A stretch of DNA of 64,000 nt, from NCBI GenBank assembly GCA_037893245.1, contig JBAIAA010000530.1, positions 83,548 through 147,547 on the forward strand, written 5' to 3'. Shown here piece after piece: positions 7,842 to 20,408 of the stretch; the first letter of the stretch is position 1, and the number at the start of each line of letters is the position of its first letter. The stretch comes from Crossaster papposus (Eukaryota > Echinodermata > Asteroidea > Velatida > Solasteridae). Below the pieces are notes generated by a model that did not search any database, was not told the DNA's origin, and was given only the letters and a program-made list of their open reading frames with translations. The position numbers and the translations under genes are program-made.

Positions 7842-9908
7842 TTACAGGAACATTTTACAGTAATTGTGTTCGTTGTAGATATTTTGCTCTGGTAATTTGT
7901 CCTTTGACTGGAATTCATTGTTTGGTCTGGGATTTAATTGTCCTGGTTTATACATGGCCTGTGCAGTATAGTACGTATGGTATCTTTCACCACGACATTG
8001 TGCTCGTCTTTTCCTATATTTTGGAGACTTTGAACGTTTCTTATGATATTTTTGTTTTTTGTCCATTTCAGCAAGAGCACTGGCAGCAGGCGAGTTGCTG
8101 GTTATGGGACACCCAGCTGCTTGGCATTTCTTGATGATTGAGTTGGCGTGCCCGTTGTTAACGAGGTGAATGGAACTCCGATCTCTTGCTGCAGCGTTCT
8201 TTGAAAAAGTTAGTGAACCTTTAGGGTTGGTCATTCCAAAGGCATGATTCACAGATTCAGTCTTTTGTGTACTCATGCCATACTTTGTTTTTTCTAATGC
8301 ATCTTCTCCAATTCGCTTGTCCAAAAGTTTCTTTAAAAGCTGCTCATCCTTCGTGGATAAACTTAGTTTTTCTCTAGTACTGCGTGACATATATGGAAAT
8401 CCATAATTACCGTTACAAATTTGGGATTTGTTTTTGCATAGACTGTGATCCCCCATATAACATTTTGGGATGGCAGTTGAAGCATTAGCTGCCATCTTTT
8501 TCATTCTGTACATTTTCCCATCACATTTTTGGAGAATTGCGATGGCCTCGGCCTGTGTTCTGTGACTTACATCATCAGCAAAACGGTCTTGCAGTTGTTT
8601 TTTTAGTCTAGCACTCTTGCAGGGAAACATATTTGAGCTGAAATTTGCCCGACTAATGGCAGCGCATAGTGATCTATTCAAATGAGAAGGATCTAGTTGT
8701 TGCACTGTTTCAGAACCAGTTCTTGTCCTCATTTGTGTGTTCAAGCCTGCTGCCAGACATCCATCTGCATCAGTGGTGACACTGTTGACAAGGAGGGGCT
8801 CTTTGCAATGCAAAAGTTTTTTAGCGCATTGTAGTCCTCCCTGTTTCTCGTTTCCCATGTTGAAGTGAGAAGGACGTGTCGCTGTGCATCCTGTGTGGTT
8901 AGGGCATTTAGGTGTTTTTTCTCCTTTGGCACGTCTCATTTCTCTACTTTTACACAGTTTGTTTTCTTGATTGTACATGATGACATACTTTGAAGATGTC
9001 ACATTTTCACACACAGTGTCTCTGGTTTGTGTGGCAGGTACAAAGAGACTTTTTTTCCTAGAGTTTCTGAGTGGGTTGTTGTATTGTCTGTCCATCTCAA
9101 CAGCAATTGGACTCTCTCTTTGAAATCCCTGCATCTCGTGAATATCTTTTACAATTGTTCTCTTTGCAGCCATGTCTTCTTCATTTTCTTGAGATATTAT
9201 TTTACCACATTTGTGTGCAATTTTTTGCAGTCCACTACTCGAAGGAACAGCCGTGTCCATAGCTGCTAAGAGCCTCCTTGCACCTGCAGCTGCGATGCCA
9301 GTGTTGTAGAGTCCCACCTGAAATGCCATGTTGGGAGTAGCAGTCCGTCGTCCAGGTCCATTTTGAGGTATTTCGGTATAAAGTCTTTGTCTCTGTGTTG
9401 TAAATCCACACTTTTGGCAGTACATTGCTTCAGATACTGCTAAACCTCTGCATTCCTCTGCCTCTGCCAGTAGTTTAGGATGGCCATCACACTCGGGATG
9501 CGATTTTTGATGGTCAAGTACCGCCTTTGCTCCAAGTTCCACCGCCGACTCAATGTCCACGAAACGATATCCTCCTTGGTGATTCGTTCCACTCGGGGGT
9601 GGAAAGTGCCCTATTTTGAGATTGGATTTTCCACCATTGGGCTGGAGCCTGTCAACTAGAGTAATTTCTCCAGCTTTTGGTCGAAGTAGCATTACATTTC
9701 TGCACTTGGTCCCTGCTGTTGGAAGTGTCTGGCTGAAAAACCCTCGTTCGTCTTTCGGAACAGCCAGTTCGAGTTGCTCATATGTTGGTCTTACATACTT
9801 GGGCAGTTCCATGTCTTCAGCTGCACGCTGCATCTTGGGAGACTGCTCGTGTTTTGGTTTGAACCAAGTTTTTTTCATTTTAAAAATTCCTCTTCTGTCT
9901 CGACCCAT
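7842..9908 (-). CDS. Mutator-like DDE transposase, intact, unit 2
   Basis: Protein identical to the unit-1 copy over all 688 residues, with the triad intact. The putative promoter is at 9967-10087 in unit 3. Its 3' end faces a three-copy nested array ending at 7401. Confidence 0.9.
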   Translation of the reverse strand: MGRDRRGIFKMKKTWFKPKHEQSPKMQRAAEDMELPKYVRPTYEQLELAVPKDERGFFSQTLPTAGTKCRNVMLLRPKAGEITLVDRLQPNGGKSNLKIGHFPPPSGTNHQGGYRFVDIESAVELGAKAVLDHQKSHPECDGHPKLLAEAEECRGLAVSEAMYCQKCGFTTQRQRLYTEIPQNGPGRRTATPNMAFQVGLYNTGIAAAGARRLLAAMDTAVPSSSGLQKIAHKCGKIISQENEEDMAAKRTIVKDIHEMQGFQRESPIAVEMDRQYNNPLRNSRKKSLFVPATQTRDTVCENVTSSKYVIMYNQENKLCKSREMRRAKGEKTPKCPNHTGCTATRPSHFNMGNEKQGGLQCAKKLLHCKEPLLVNSVTTDADGCLAAGLNTQMRTRTGSETVQQLDPSHLNRSLCAAISRANFSSNMFPCKSARLKKQLQDRFADDVSHRTQAEAIAILQKCDGKMYRMKKMAANASTAIPKCYMGDHSLCKNKSQICNGNYGFPYMSRSTREKLSLSTKDEQLLKKLLDKRIGEDALEKTKYGMSTQKTESVNHAFGMTNPKGSLTFSKNAAARDRSSIHLVNNGHANSIIKKCQAAGCPITSNSPAASALAEMDKKQKYHKKRSKSPKYRKRRAQCRGERYHTYYTAQAMYKPGQLNPRPNNEFQSKDKLPEQNIYNEHNYCKMFL

Positions 9909-9966
9909 TGTACACAACAAAAGAATTTCAGCTTTGCTCGATGGTTTTCATAGGGTTACTTGAAAT

Positions 9967-10087
9967 GATATGGTCACCCTATGACCAATTTGAGACTTTT
10001 ATAAATTTTTCAGCATGCTAATTTGGTATTTCTTTGAATTGAGATTGCAAGGAAAGGTCACAAGATATGTACGTCACCATAACGTCA
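9967..10087 (-). promoter_or_regulatory. Candidate promoter of the unit-2 transposase, located in unit 3
   Basis: Same TATA and paired CRE-like sites, with the TATA box at 10003-9996. Confidence 0.55.
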
Positions 10088-10375
10088 GTCAAGGCCTGTG
10101 TCCTTATGCCACTTGGAAAGGCTGTTGTATCCTTGGGGAAATTACCCCAGATTGTTTCTGTGTTGCCAGGGTCACATTACAAGTGGGGAACACTTGGTCA
10201 TTAATCTTTCAAATAATTACATCCTAAGATAGCAACTTCTGAAATTGTAATGGTAAAACATCAAAATGGCCCCCCAATTCCCCGTAAAAATTATCCCTGT
10301 GTAATGGTTGAGTAAGCAAAGAACCTTTTTACACTTAGATTTTTATTTTATTTAAGAAATTGGTGTTATTTTTTT

Positions 10376-10407
<32 letters not shown>

Positions 10408-10928
10408 GGGGGGAGGAGGGTGGGGGTGGGGTGGTGGTTATTGGGTGTCCATTAATGAAGACATGAGTGCTAAGTATAAAACCCTTAATTACTATGAACA
10501 ATTTATCCCCTTACATATATTTGTTTGTTGATTTAAACTCCCCACCTACCAACCAAACCCCCCCCCCCCCCCTCCCCACACACACCAACAAAGTAAGTGC
10601 AATATTAAACCATGTATATAAAAAAAAAAAAATACTAAATAAAACATACAACCCACGTACTTGCCCACGTACATTTCGAAAAAATGAACTTTAAGATGTT
10701 TTTTATATTTTTAAAAACATTGTAGAATCTGTTTGCACTAGCATGTATAGGAGAGTCTGTGCTGTTAAGACAGTGCAAAATGCTATAGGCTGGCCTTGAA
10801 CATTTAACCCTGTAGATGGCCATTGGATTAATTTTTTCATTTTTGTTTTGAACATTTGAGTTCTTTGATTCGTTCTGGACCTTTTAGTATTATTTTTGTT
10901 TCAAATAATTATAAATCATTGTATTTAA

Positions 10929-12384
10929 AGGGTGCACTGTCCTAATTGAAGGGAGAATTTCTCCGCGGTCTCATTAGCATGAAATGTGCCCCCACAATTT
11001 CTTTTGAAAAAGGAGTCCGTTTGGTAAAAGAAATGGTGGGATTGTGTAAATTTAGCATGGGATCAACTCCCTGGTTTCTGAGCTTCAATCTGAAGGCAGA
11101 CTTGACAAAATTACGGTTGAAAAATGGGTCCTAATTGCCCCTAAACGTGGAGGGATGCCATTTGTAAAATGGCTGCGTGCAGGCTGGGAAAGTATCACTT
11201 TTCGGGAGGTGAGTTTCTTTTGGTGTGAATATTAAAAAATGTAATTGGCTAACCCACCCAAAATTGAAAAGAAATGGAAAGATAAAGGCCAAGACAATAA
11301 TCTGATTGTTGTTTGATAAACCCCAGTGATGTTGGTTTGCATGAAACTTGGCCCTAAACTTTGTTTATTTTACACTGTTTTCAATGGGACTTGAATTAGG
11401 ACAGTGCACCCTAAAGGGTGCACTGTCCTAATTGAAGGGAGAATTTCTCCGCGGTCTCATTAGCATGAAATGTGCCCCCACAATTTCTTTTGAAAAAGGA
11501 GTCCGTTTGGTAAAAGAAATGGTGGGATTGTGTAAATTTAGCATGGGATCAACTCCCTGGTTTCTGAGCTTCAATCTGAAGGCAGACTTGACAAAATTAC
11601 GGTTGAAAAATGGGTCCTAATTGCCCCTAAACGTGGAGGGATGCCATTTGTAAAATGGCTGCGTGCAGGCTGGGAAAGTATCACTTTTCGGGAGGTGAGT
11701 TTCTTTTGGTGTGAATATTAAAAAATGTAATTGGCTAACCCACCCAAAATTGAAAAGAAATGGAAAGATAAAGGCCAAGACAATAATCTGATTGTTGTTT
11801 GATAAACCCCAGTGATGTTGGTTTGCATGAAACTTGGCCCTAAACTTTGTTTATTTTACACTGTTTTCAATGGGACTTGAATTAGGACAGTGCACCCTAA
11901 AGGGTGCACTGTCCTAATTGAAGGGAGAATTTCTCCGCGGTCTCATTAGCATGAAATGTGCCCCCACAATTTCTTTTGAAAAAGGAGTCCGTTTGGTAAA
12001 AGAAATGGTGGGATTGTGTAAATTTAGCATGGGATCAACTCCCTGGTTTCTGAGCTTCAATCTGAAGGCAGACTTGACAAAATTACGGTTGAAAAATGGG
12101 TCCTAATTGCCCCTAAACGTGGAGGGATGCCATTTGTAAAATGGCTGCGTGCAGGCTGGGAAAGTATCACTTTTCGGGAGGTGAGTTTCTTTTGGTGTGA
12201 ATATTAAAAAATGTAATTGGCTAACCCACCCAAAATTGAAAAGAAATGGAAAGATAAAGGCCAAGACAATAATCTGATTGTTGTTTGATAAACCCCAGTG
12301 ATGTTGGTTTGCATGAAACTTGGCCCTAAACTTTGTTTATTTTACACTGTTTTCAATGGGACTTGAATTAGGACAGTGCACCCT
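10929..12384. mobile_element. Nested TIR element array, 3 copies, unit 3
   Basis: Copies start at 10929, 11415 and 11901, each 484 bp with intact 19-bp ends. Confidence 0.85.
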
Positions 12385-12824
12385 ATATTTCAAAATGGCC
12401 GCCTCCTTGGAGTCATGCGGGCGGGGATTTAAAAATGGTTTGTGTTGTTTACGCTTACTGGCTTTAGTCGTAGAAGACAAGAACAAGTTTCAGGAGACAA
12501 TTGTCTGGATTCTGACACATCAGAGATATTTTATTACTGGAAACAGGTAAAAAACACAGTTTAAATCACATAATAATTATGTACAGTCGTTTTGTAAAAT
12601 TTTAAACATTTTTTTTATTTTTTCTTTATTTTTTTTATTTTTTTATTTTTTTTTACCATTTAAACAAAGATTCTCGGACACATGCAATTCAAGTTGATAA
12701 ACAGACTATGAAACCGGCCAACCCTAGCTACATTAACCCTAACCGAACGGAGGGTAACCAACCCTAATGGAACGTAACCCTAAACCCAAACTGGATAAAA
12801 CCAACCAGATTATTACAAACAAAA

Positions 12825-14891
12825 TTACAGGAACATTTTACAGTAATTGTGTTCGTTGTAGATATTTTGCTCTGGTAATTTGTCCTTTGACTGGAATTCA
12901 TTGTTTGGTCTGGGATTTAATTGTCCTGGTTTATACATGGCCTGTGCAGTATAGTACGTATGGTATCTTTCACCACGACATTGTGCTCGTCTTTTCCTAT
13001 ATTTTGGAGACTTTGAACGTTTCTTATGATATTTTTGTTTTTTGTCCATTTCAGCAAGAGCACTGGCAGCAGGCGAGTTGCTGGTTATGGGACACCCAGC
13101 TGCTTGGCATTTCTTGATGATTGAGTTGGCGTGCCCGTTGTTAACGAGGTGAATGGAACTCCGATCTCTTGCTGCAGCGTTCTTTGAAAAAGTTAGTGAA
13201 CCTTTAGGGTTGGTCATTCCAAAGGCATGATTCACAGATTCAGTCTTTTGTGTACTCATGCCATACTTTGTTTTTTCTAATGCATCTTCTCCAATTCGCT
13301 TGTCCAAAAGTTTCTTTAAAAGCTGCTCATCCTTCGTGGATAAACTTAGTTTTTCTCTAGTACTGCGTGACATATATGGAAATCCATAATTACCGTTACA
13401 AATTTGGGATTTGTTTTTGCATAGACTGTGATCCCCCATATAACATTTTGGGATGGCAGTTGAAGCATTAGCTGCCATCTTTTTCATTCTGTACATTTTC
13501 CCATCACATTTTTGGAGAATTGCGATGGCCTCGGCCTGTGTTCTGTGACTTACATCATCAGCAAAACGGTCTTGCAGTTGTTTTTTTAGTCTAGCACTCT
13601 TGCAGGGAAACATATTTGAGCTGAAATTTGCCCGACTAATGGCAGCGCATAGTGATCTATTCAAATGAGAAGGATCTAGTTGTTGCACTGTTTCAGAACC
13701 AGTTCTTGTCCTCATTTGTGTGTTCAAGCCTGCTGCCAGACATCCATCTGCATCAGTGGTGACACTGTTGACAAGGAGGGGCTCTTTGCAATGCAAAAGT
13801 TTTTTAGCGCATTGTAGTCCTCCCTGTTTCTCGTTTCCCATGTTGAAGTGAGAAGGACGTGTCGCTGTGCATCCTGTGTGGTTAGGGCATTTAGGTGTTT
13901 TTTCTCCTTTGGCACGTCTCATTTCTCTACTTTTACACAGTTTGTTTTCTTGATTGTACATGATGACATACTTTGAAGATGTCACATTTTCACACACAGT
14001 GTCTCTGGTTTGTGTGGCAGGTACAAAGAGACTTTTTTTCCTAGAGTTTCTGAGTGGGTTGTTGTATTGTCTGTCCATCTCAACAGCAATTGGACTCTCT
14101 CTTTGAAATCCCTGCATCTCGTGAATATCTTTTACAATTGTTCTCTTTGCAGCCATGTCTTCTTCATTTTCTTGAGATATTATTTTACCACATTTGTGTG
14201 CAATTTTTTGCAGTCCACTACTCGAAGGAACAGCCGTGTCCATAGCTGCTAAGAGCCTCCTTGCACCTGCAGCTGCGATGCCAGTGTTGTAGAGTCCCAC
14301 CTGAAATGCCATGTTGGGAGTAGCAGTCCGTCGTCCAGGTCCATTTTGAGGTATTTCGGTATAAAGTCTTTGTCTCTGTGTTGTAAATCCACACTTTTGG
14401 CAGTACATTGCTTCAGATACTGCTAAACCTCTGCATTCCTCTGCCTCTGCCAGTAGTTTAGGATGGCCATCACACTCGGGATGCGATTTTTGATGGTCAA
14501 GTACCGCCTTTGCTCCAAGTTCCACCGCCGACTCAATGTCCACGAAACGATATCCTCCTTGGTGATTCGTTCCACTCGGGGGTGGAAAGTGCCCTATTTT
14601 GAGATTGGATTTTCCACCATTGGGCTGGAGCCTGTCAACTAGAGTAATTTCTCCAGCTTTTGGTCGAAGTAGCATTACATTTCTGCACTTGGTCCCTGCT
14701 GTTGGAAGTGTCTGGCTGAAAAACCCTCGTTCGTCTTTCGGAACAGCCAGTTCGAGTTGCTCATATGTTGGTCTTACATACTTGGGCAGTTCCATGTCTT
14801 CAGCTGCACGCTGCATCTTGGGAGACTGCTCGTGTTTTGGTTTGAACCAAGTTTTTTTCATTTTAAAAATTCCTCTTCTGTCTCGACCCAT
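12825..14891 (-). CDS. Mutator-like DDE transposase, intact, unit 3
   Basis: Identical 688-residue protein. Its putative promoter (14950-15070) belongs to unit 4, the first 2-copy unit. Confidence 0.9.
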   Translation of the reverse strand: MGRDRRGIFKMKKTWFKPKHEQSPKMQRAAEDMELPKYVRPTYEQLELAVPKDERGFFSQTLPTAGTKCRNVMLLRPKAGEITLVDRLQPNGGKSNLKIGHFPPPSGTNHQGGYRFVDIESAVELGAKAVLDHQKSHPECDGHPKLLAEAEECRGLAVSEAMYCQKCGFTTQRQRLYTEIPQNGPGRRTATPNMAFQVGLYNTGIAAAGARRLLAAMDTAVPSSSGLQKIAHKCGKIISQENEEDMAAKRTIVKDIHEMQGFQRESPIAVEMDRQYNNPLRNSRKKSLFVPATQTRDTVCENVTSSKYVIMYNQENKLCKSREMRRAKGEKTPKCPNHTGCTATRPSHFNMGNEKQGGLQCAKKLLHCKEPLLVNSVTTDADGCLAAGLNTQMRTRTGSETVQQLDPSHLNRSLCAAISRANFSSNMFPCKSARLKKQLQDRFADDVSHRTQAEAIAILQKCDGKMYRMKKMAANASTAIPKCYMGDHSLCKNKSQICNGNYGFPYMSRSTREKLSLSTKDEQLLKKLLDKRIGEDALEKTKYGMSTQKTESVNHAFGMTNPKGSLTFSKNAAARDRSSIHLVNNGHANSIIKKCQAAGCPITSNSPAASALAEMDKKQKYHKKRSKSPKYRKRRAQCRGERYHTYYTAQAMYKPGQLNPRPNNEFQSKDKLPEQNIYNEHNYCKMFL

Positions 14892-14949
14892 TGTACACAA
14901 CAAAAGAATTTCAGCTTTGCTCGATGGTTTTCATAGGGTTACTTGAAAT

Positions 14950-15070
14950 GATATGGTCACCCTATGACCAATTTGAGACTTTTATAAATTTTTCAGCATG
15001 CTAATTTGGTATTTCTTTGAATTGAGATTGCAAGGAAAGGTCACAAGATATGTACGTCACCATAACGTCA
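14950..15070 (-). promoter_or_regulatory. Candidate promoter of the unit-3 transposase, located in unit 4
   Basis: TATA box at 14986-14979, CRE-like half-sites at 15053-15070. Confidence 0.55.
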
Positions 15071-15358
15071 GTCAAGGCCTGTGTCCTTATGCCACTTGGA
15101 AAGGCTGTTGTATCCTTGGGGAAATTACCCCAGATTGTTTCTGTGTTGCCAGGGTCACATTACAAGTGGGGAACACTTGGTCATTAATCTTTCAAATAAT
15201 TACATCCTAAGATAGCAACTTCTGAAATTGTAATGGTAAAACATCAAAATGGCCCCCCAATTCCCCGTAAAAATTATCCCTGTGTAATGGTTGAGTAAGC
15301 AAAGAACCTTTTTACACTTAGATTTTTATTTTATTTAAGAAATTGGTGTTATTTTTTT

Positions 15359-15390
<32 letters not shown>

Positions 15391-15911
15391 GGGGGGAGGA
15401 GGGTGGGGGTGGGGTGGTGGTTATTGGGTGTCCATTAATGAAGACATGAGTGCTAAGTATAAAACCCTTAATTACTATGAACAATTTATCCCCTTACATA
15501 TATTTGTTTGTTGATTTAAACTCCCCACCTACCAACCAAACCCCCCCCCCCCCCCTCCCCACACACACCAACAAAGTAAGTGCAATATTAAACCATGTAT
15601 ATAAAAAAAAAAAAATACTAAATAAAACATACAACCCACGTACTTGCCCACGTACATTTCGAAAAAATGAACTTTAAGATGTTTTTTATATTTTTAAAAA
15701 CATTGTAGAATCTGTTTGCACTAGCATGTATAGGAGAGTCTGTGCTGTTAAGACAGTGCAAAATGCTATAGGCTGGCCTTGAACATTTAACCCTGTAGAT
15801 GGCCATTGGATTAATTTTTTCATTTTTGTTTTGAACATTTGAGTTCTTTGATTCGTTCTGGACCTTTTAGTATTATTTTTGTTTCAAATAATTATAAATC
15901 ATTGTATTTAA

Positions 15912-16881
15912 AGGGTGCACTGTCCTAATTGAAGGGAGAATTTCTCCGCGGTCTCATTAGCATGAAATGTGCCCCCACAATTTCTTTTGAAAAAGGAGTC
16001 CGTTTGGTAAAAGAAATGGTGGGATTGTGTAAATTTAGCATGGGATCAACTCCCTGGTTTCTGAGCTTCAATCTGAAGGCAGACTTGACAAAATTACGGT
16101 TGAAAAATGGGTCCTAATTGCCCCTAAACGTGGAGGGATGCCATTTGTAAAATGGCTGCGTGCAGGCTGGGAAAGTATCACTTTTCGGGAGGTGAGTTTC
16201 TTTTGGTGTGAATATTAAAAAATGTAATTGGCTAACCCACCCAAAATTGAAAAGAAATGGAAAGATAAAGGCCAAGACAATAATCTGATTGTTGTTTGAT
16301 AAACCCCAGTGATGTTGGTTTGCATGAAACTTGGCCCTAAACTTTGTTTATTTTACACTGTTTTCAATGGGACTTGAATTAGGACAGTGCACCCTAAAGG
16401 GTGCACTGTCCTAATTGAAGGGAGAATTTCTCCGCGGTCTCATTAGCATGAAATGTGCCCCCACAATTTCTTTTGAAAAAGGAGTCCGTTTGGTAAAAGA
16501 AATGGTGGGATTGTGTAAATTTAGCATGGGATCAACTCCCTGGTTTCTGAGCTTCAATCTGAAGGCAGACTTGACAAAATTACGGTTGAAAAATGGGTCC
16601 TAATTGCCCCTAAACGTGGAGGGATGCCATTTGTAAAATGGCTGCGTGCAGGCTGGGAAAGTATCACTTTTCGGGAGGTGAGTTTCTTTTGGTGTGAATA
16701 TTAAAAAATGTAATTGGCTAACCCACCCAAAATTGAAAAGAAATGGAAAGATAAAGGCCAAGACAATAATCTGATTGTTGTTTGATAAACCCCAGTGATG
16801 TTGGTTTGCATGAAACTTGGCCCTAAACTTTGTTTATTTTACACTGTTTTCAATGGGACTTGAATTAGGACAGTGCACCCT
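15912..16881. mobile_element. Nested TIR element array, 2 copies, unit 4
   Basis: Copies start at 15912 and 16398. The outer flanks are unchanged, so one whole 486-bp period is absent relative to unit 3. Confidence 0.85.
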
Positions 16882-17321
16882 ATATTTCAAAATGGCCGCC
16901 TCCTTGGAGTCATGCGGGCGGGGATTTAAAAATGGTTTGTGTTGTTTACGCTTACTGGCTTTAGTCGTAGAAGACAAGAACAAGTTTCAGGAGACAATTG
17001 TCTGGATTCTGACACATCAGAGATATTTTATTACTGGAAACAGGTAAAAAACACAGTTTAAATCACATAATAATTATGTACAGTCGTTTTGTAAAATTTT
17101 AAACATTTTTTTTATTTTTTCTTTATTTTTTTTATTTTTTTATTTTTTTTTACCATTTAAACAAAGATTCTCGGACACATGCAATTCAAGTTGATAAACA
17201 GACTATGAAACCGGCCAACCCTAGCTACATTAACCCTAACCGAACGGAGGGTAACCAACCCTAATGGAACGTAACCCTAAACCCAAACTGGATAAAACCA
17301 ACCAGATTATTACAAACAAAA

Positions 17322-19388
17322 TTACAGGAACATTTTACAGTAATTGTGTTCGTTGTAGATATTTTGCTCTGGTAATTTGTCCTTTGACTGGAATTCATTG
17401 TTTGGTCTGGGATTTAATTGTCCTGGTTTATACATGGCCTGTGCAGTATAGTACGTATGGTATCTTTCACCACGACATTGTGCTCGTCTTTTCCTATATT
17501 TTGGAGACTTTGAACGTTTCTTATGATATTTTTGTTTTTTGTCCATTTCAGCAAGAGCACTGGCAGCAGGCGAGTTGCTGGTTATGGGACACCCAGCTGC
17601 TTGGCATTTCTTGATGATTGAGTTGGCGTGCCCGTTGTTAACGAGGTGAATGGAACTCCGATCTCTTGCTGCAGCGTTCTTTGAAAAAGTTAGTGAACCT
17701 TTAGGGTTGGTCATTCCAAAGGCATGATTCACAGATTCAGTCTTTTGTGTACTCATGCCATACTTTGTTTTTTCTAATGCATCTTCTCCAATTCGCTTGT
17801 CCAAAAGTTTCTTTAAAAGCTGCTCATCCTTCGTGGATAAACTTAGTTTTTCTCTAGTACTGCGTGACATATATGGAAATCCATAATTACCGTTACAAAT
17901 TTGGGATTTGTTTTTGCATAGACTGTGATCCCCCATATAACATTTTGGGATGGCAGTTGAAGCATTAGCTGCCATCTTTTTCATTCTGTACATTTTCCCA
18001 TCACATTTTTGGAGAATTGCGATGGCCTCGGCCTGTGTTCTGTGACTTACATCATCAGCAAAACGGTCTTGCAGTTGTTTTTTTAGTCTAGCACTCTTGC
18101 AGGGAAACATATTTGAGCTGAAATTTGCCCGACTAATGGCAGCGCATAGTGATCTATTCAAATGAGAAGGATCTAGTTGTTGCACTGTTTCAGAACCAGT
18201 TCTTGTCCTCATTTGTGTGTTCAAGCCTGCTGCCAGACATCCATCTGCATCAGTGGTGACACTGTTGACAAGGAGGGGCTCTTTGCAATGCAAAAGTTTT
18301 TTAGCGCATTGTAGTCCTCCCTGTTTCTCGTTTCCCATGTTGAAGTGAGAAGGACGTGTCGCTGTGCATCCTGTGTGGTTAGGGCATTTAGGTGTTTTTT
18401 CTCCTTTGGCACGTCTCATTTCTCTACTTTTACACAGTTTGTTTTCTTGATTGTACATGATGACATACTTTGAAGATGTCACATTTTCACACACAGTGTC
18501 TCTGGTTTGTGTGGCAGGTACAAAGAGACTTTTTTTCCTAGAGTTTCTGAGTGGGTTGTTGTATTGTCTGTCCATCTCAACAGCAATTGGACTCTCTCTT
18601 TGAAATCCCTGCATCTCGTGAATATCTTTTACAATTGTTCTCTTTGCAGCCATGTCTTCTTCATTTTCTTGAGATATTATTTTACCACATTTGTGTGCAA
18701 TTTTTTGCAGTCCACTACTCGAAGGAACAGCCGTGTCCATAGCTGCTAAGAGCCTCCTTGCACCTGCAGCTGCGATGCCAGTGTTGTAGAGTCCCACCTG
18801 AAATGCCATGTTGGGAGTAGCAGTCCGTCGTCCAGGTCCATTTTGAGGTATTTCGGTATAAAGTCTTTGTCTCTGTGTTGTAAATCCACACTTTTGGCAG
18901 TACATTGCTTCAGATACTGCTAAACCTCTGCATTCCTCTGCCTCTGCCAGTAGTTTAGGATGGCCATCACACTCGGGATGCGATTTTTGATGGTCAAGTA
19001 CCGCCTTTGCTCCAAGTTCCACCGCCGACTCAATGTCCACGAAACGATATCCTCCTTGGTGATTCGTTCCACTCGGGGGTGGAAAGTGCCCTATTTTGAG
19101 ATTGGATTTTCCACCATTGGGCTGGAGCCTGTCAACTAGAGTAATTTCTCCAGCTTTTGGTCGAAGTAGCATTACATTTCTGCACTTGGTCCCTGCTGTT
19201 GGAAGTGTCTGGCTGAAAAACCCTCGTTCGTCTTTCGGAACAGCCAGTTCGAGTTGCTCATATGTTGGTCTTACATACTTGGGCAGTTCCATGTCTTCAG
19301 CTGCACGCTGCATCTTGGGAGACTGCTCGTGTTTTGGTTTGAACCAAGTTTTTTTCATTTTAAAAATTCCTCTTCTGTCTCGACCCAT
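17322..19388 (-). CDS. Mutator-like DDE transposase, intact, unit 4
   Basis: Identical 688-residue protein. The putative promoter is at 19447-19567 in unit 5. The nested array downstream of its 3' end is reduced to two copies, but the stop-to-array distance (440 bp) is unchanged. Confidence 0.9.
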   Translation of the reverse strand: MGRDRRGIFKMKKTWFKPKHEQSPKMQRAAEDMELPKYVRPTYEQLELAVPKDERGFFSQTLPTAGTKCRNVMLLRPKAGEITLVDRLQPNGGKSNLKIGHFPPPSGTNHQGGYRFVDIESAVELGAKAVLDHQKSHPECDGHPKLLAEAEECRGLAVSEAMYCQKCGFTTQRQRLYTEIPQNGPGRRTATPNMAFQVGLYNTGIAAAGARRLLAAMDTAVPSSSGLQKIAHKCGKIISQENEEDMAAKRTIVKDIHEMQGFQRESPIAVEMDRQYNNPLRNSRKKSLFVPATQTRDTVCENVTSSKYVIMYNQENKLCKSREMRRAKGEKTPKCPNHTGCTATRPSHFNMGNEKQGGLQCAKKLLHCKEPLLVNSVTTDADGCLAAGLNTQMRTRTGSETVQQLDPSHLNRSLCAAISRANFSSNMFPCKSARLKKQLQDRFADDVSHRTQAEAIAILQKCDGKMYRMKKMAANASTAIPKCYMGDHSLCKNKSQICNGNYGFPYMSRSTREKLSLSTKDEQLLKKLLDKRIGEDALEKTKYGMSTQKTESVNHAFGMTNPKGSLTFSKNAAARDRSSIHLVNNGHANSIIKKCQAAGCPITSNSPAASALAEMDKKQKYHKKRSKSPKYRKRRAQCRGERYHTYYTAQAMYKPGQLNPRPNNEFQSKDKLPEQNIYNEHNYCKMFL

Positions 19389-19446
19389 TGTACACAACAA
19401 AAGAATTTCAGCTTTGCTCGATGGTTTTCATAGGGTTACTTGAAAT

Positions 19447-19567
19447 GATATGGTCACCCTATGACCAATTTGAGACTTTTATAAATTTTTCAGCATGCTA
19501 ATTTGGTATTTCTTTGAATTGAGATTGCAAGGAAAGGTCACAAGATATGTACGTCACCATAACGTCA
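19447..19567 (-). promoter_or_regulatory. Candidate promoter of the unit-4 transposase, located in unit 5
   Basis: TATA box at 19483-19476, CRE-like half-sites at 19550-19567. Confidence 0.55.
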
Positions 19568-19855
19568 GTCAAGGCCTGTGTCCTTATGCCACTTGGAAAG
19601 GCTGTTGTATCCTTGGGGAAATTACCCCAGATTGTTTCTGTGTTGCCAGGGTCACATTACAAGTGGGGAACACTTGGTCATTAATCTTTCAAATAATTAC
19701 ATCCTAAGATAGCAACTTCTGAAATTGTAATGGTAAAACATCAAAATGGCCCCCCAATTCCCCGTAAAAATTATCCCTGTGTAATGGTTGAGTAAGCAAA
19801 GAACCTTTTTACACTTAGATTTTTATTTTATTTAAGAAATTGGTGTTATTTTTTT

Positions 19856-19887
<32 letters not shown>

Positions 19888-20408
19888 GGGGGGAGGAGGG
19901 TGGGGGTGGGGTGGTGGTTATTGGGTGTCCATTAATGAAGACATGAGTGCTAAGTATAAAACCCTTAATTACTATGAACAATTTATCCCCTTACATATAT
20001 TTGTTTGTTGATTTAAACTCCCCACCTACCAACCAAACCCCCCCCCCCCCCCTCCCCACACACACCAACAAAGTAAGTGCAATATTAAACCATGTATATA
20101 AAAAAAAAAAAATACTAAATAAAACATACAACCCACGTACTTGCCCACGTACATTTCGAAAAAATGAACTTTAAGATGTTTTTTATATTTTTAAAAACAT
20201 TGTAGAATCTGTTTGCACTAGCATGTATAGGAGAGTCTGTGCTGTTAAGACAGTGCAAAATGCTATAGGCTGGCCTTGAACATTTAACCCTGTAGATGGC
20301 CATTGGATTAATTTTTTCATTTTTGTTTTGAACATTTGAGTTCTTTGATTCGTTCTGGACCTTTTAGTATTATTTTTGTTTCAAATAATTATAAATCATT
20401 GTATTTAA

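Larger units (their letters stand above)
4984..9966. repeat. Macrosatellite unit 2 (4983 bp, 3 nested copies)
   Basis: Same length and layout as unit 1. I noticed no differences. It is one of three consecutive units carrying three nested copies. Confidence 0.97.
9967..14949. repeat. Macrosatellite unit 3 (4983 bp, 3 nested copies)
   Basis: Third and last of the first run of 3-copy units. I noticed no substitutions relative to unit 1. Confidence 0.97.
14950..19446. repeat. Macrosatellite unit 4 (4497 bp, 2 nested copies)
   Basis: Shorter than unit 1 by exactly 486 bp, which is one nested period. The rest is colinear, so this is a clean loss or gain of one nested copy. Confidence 0.97.
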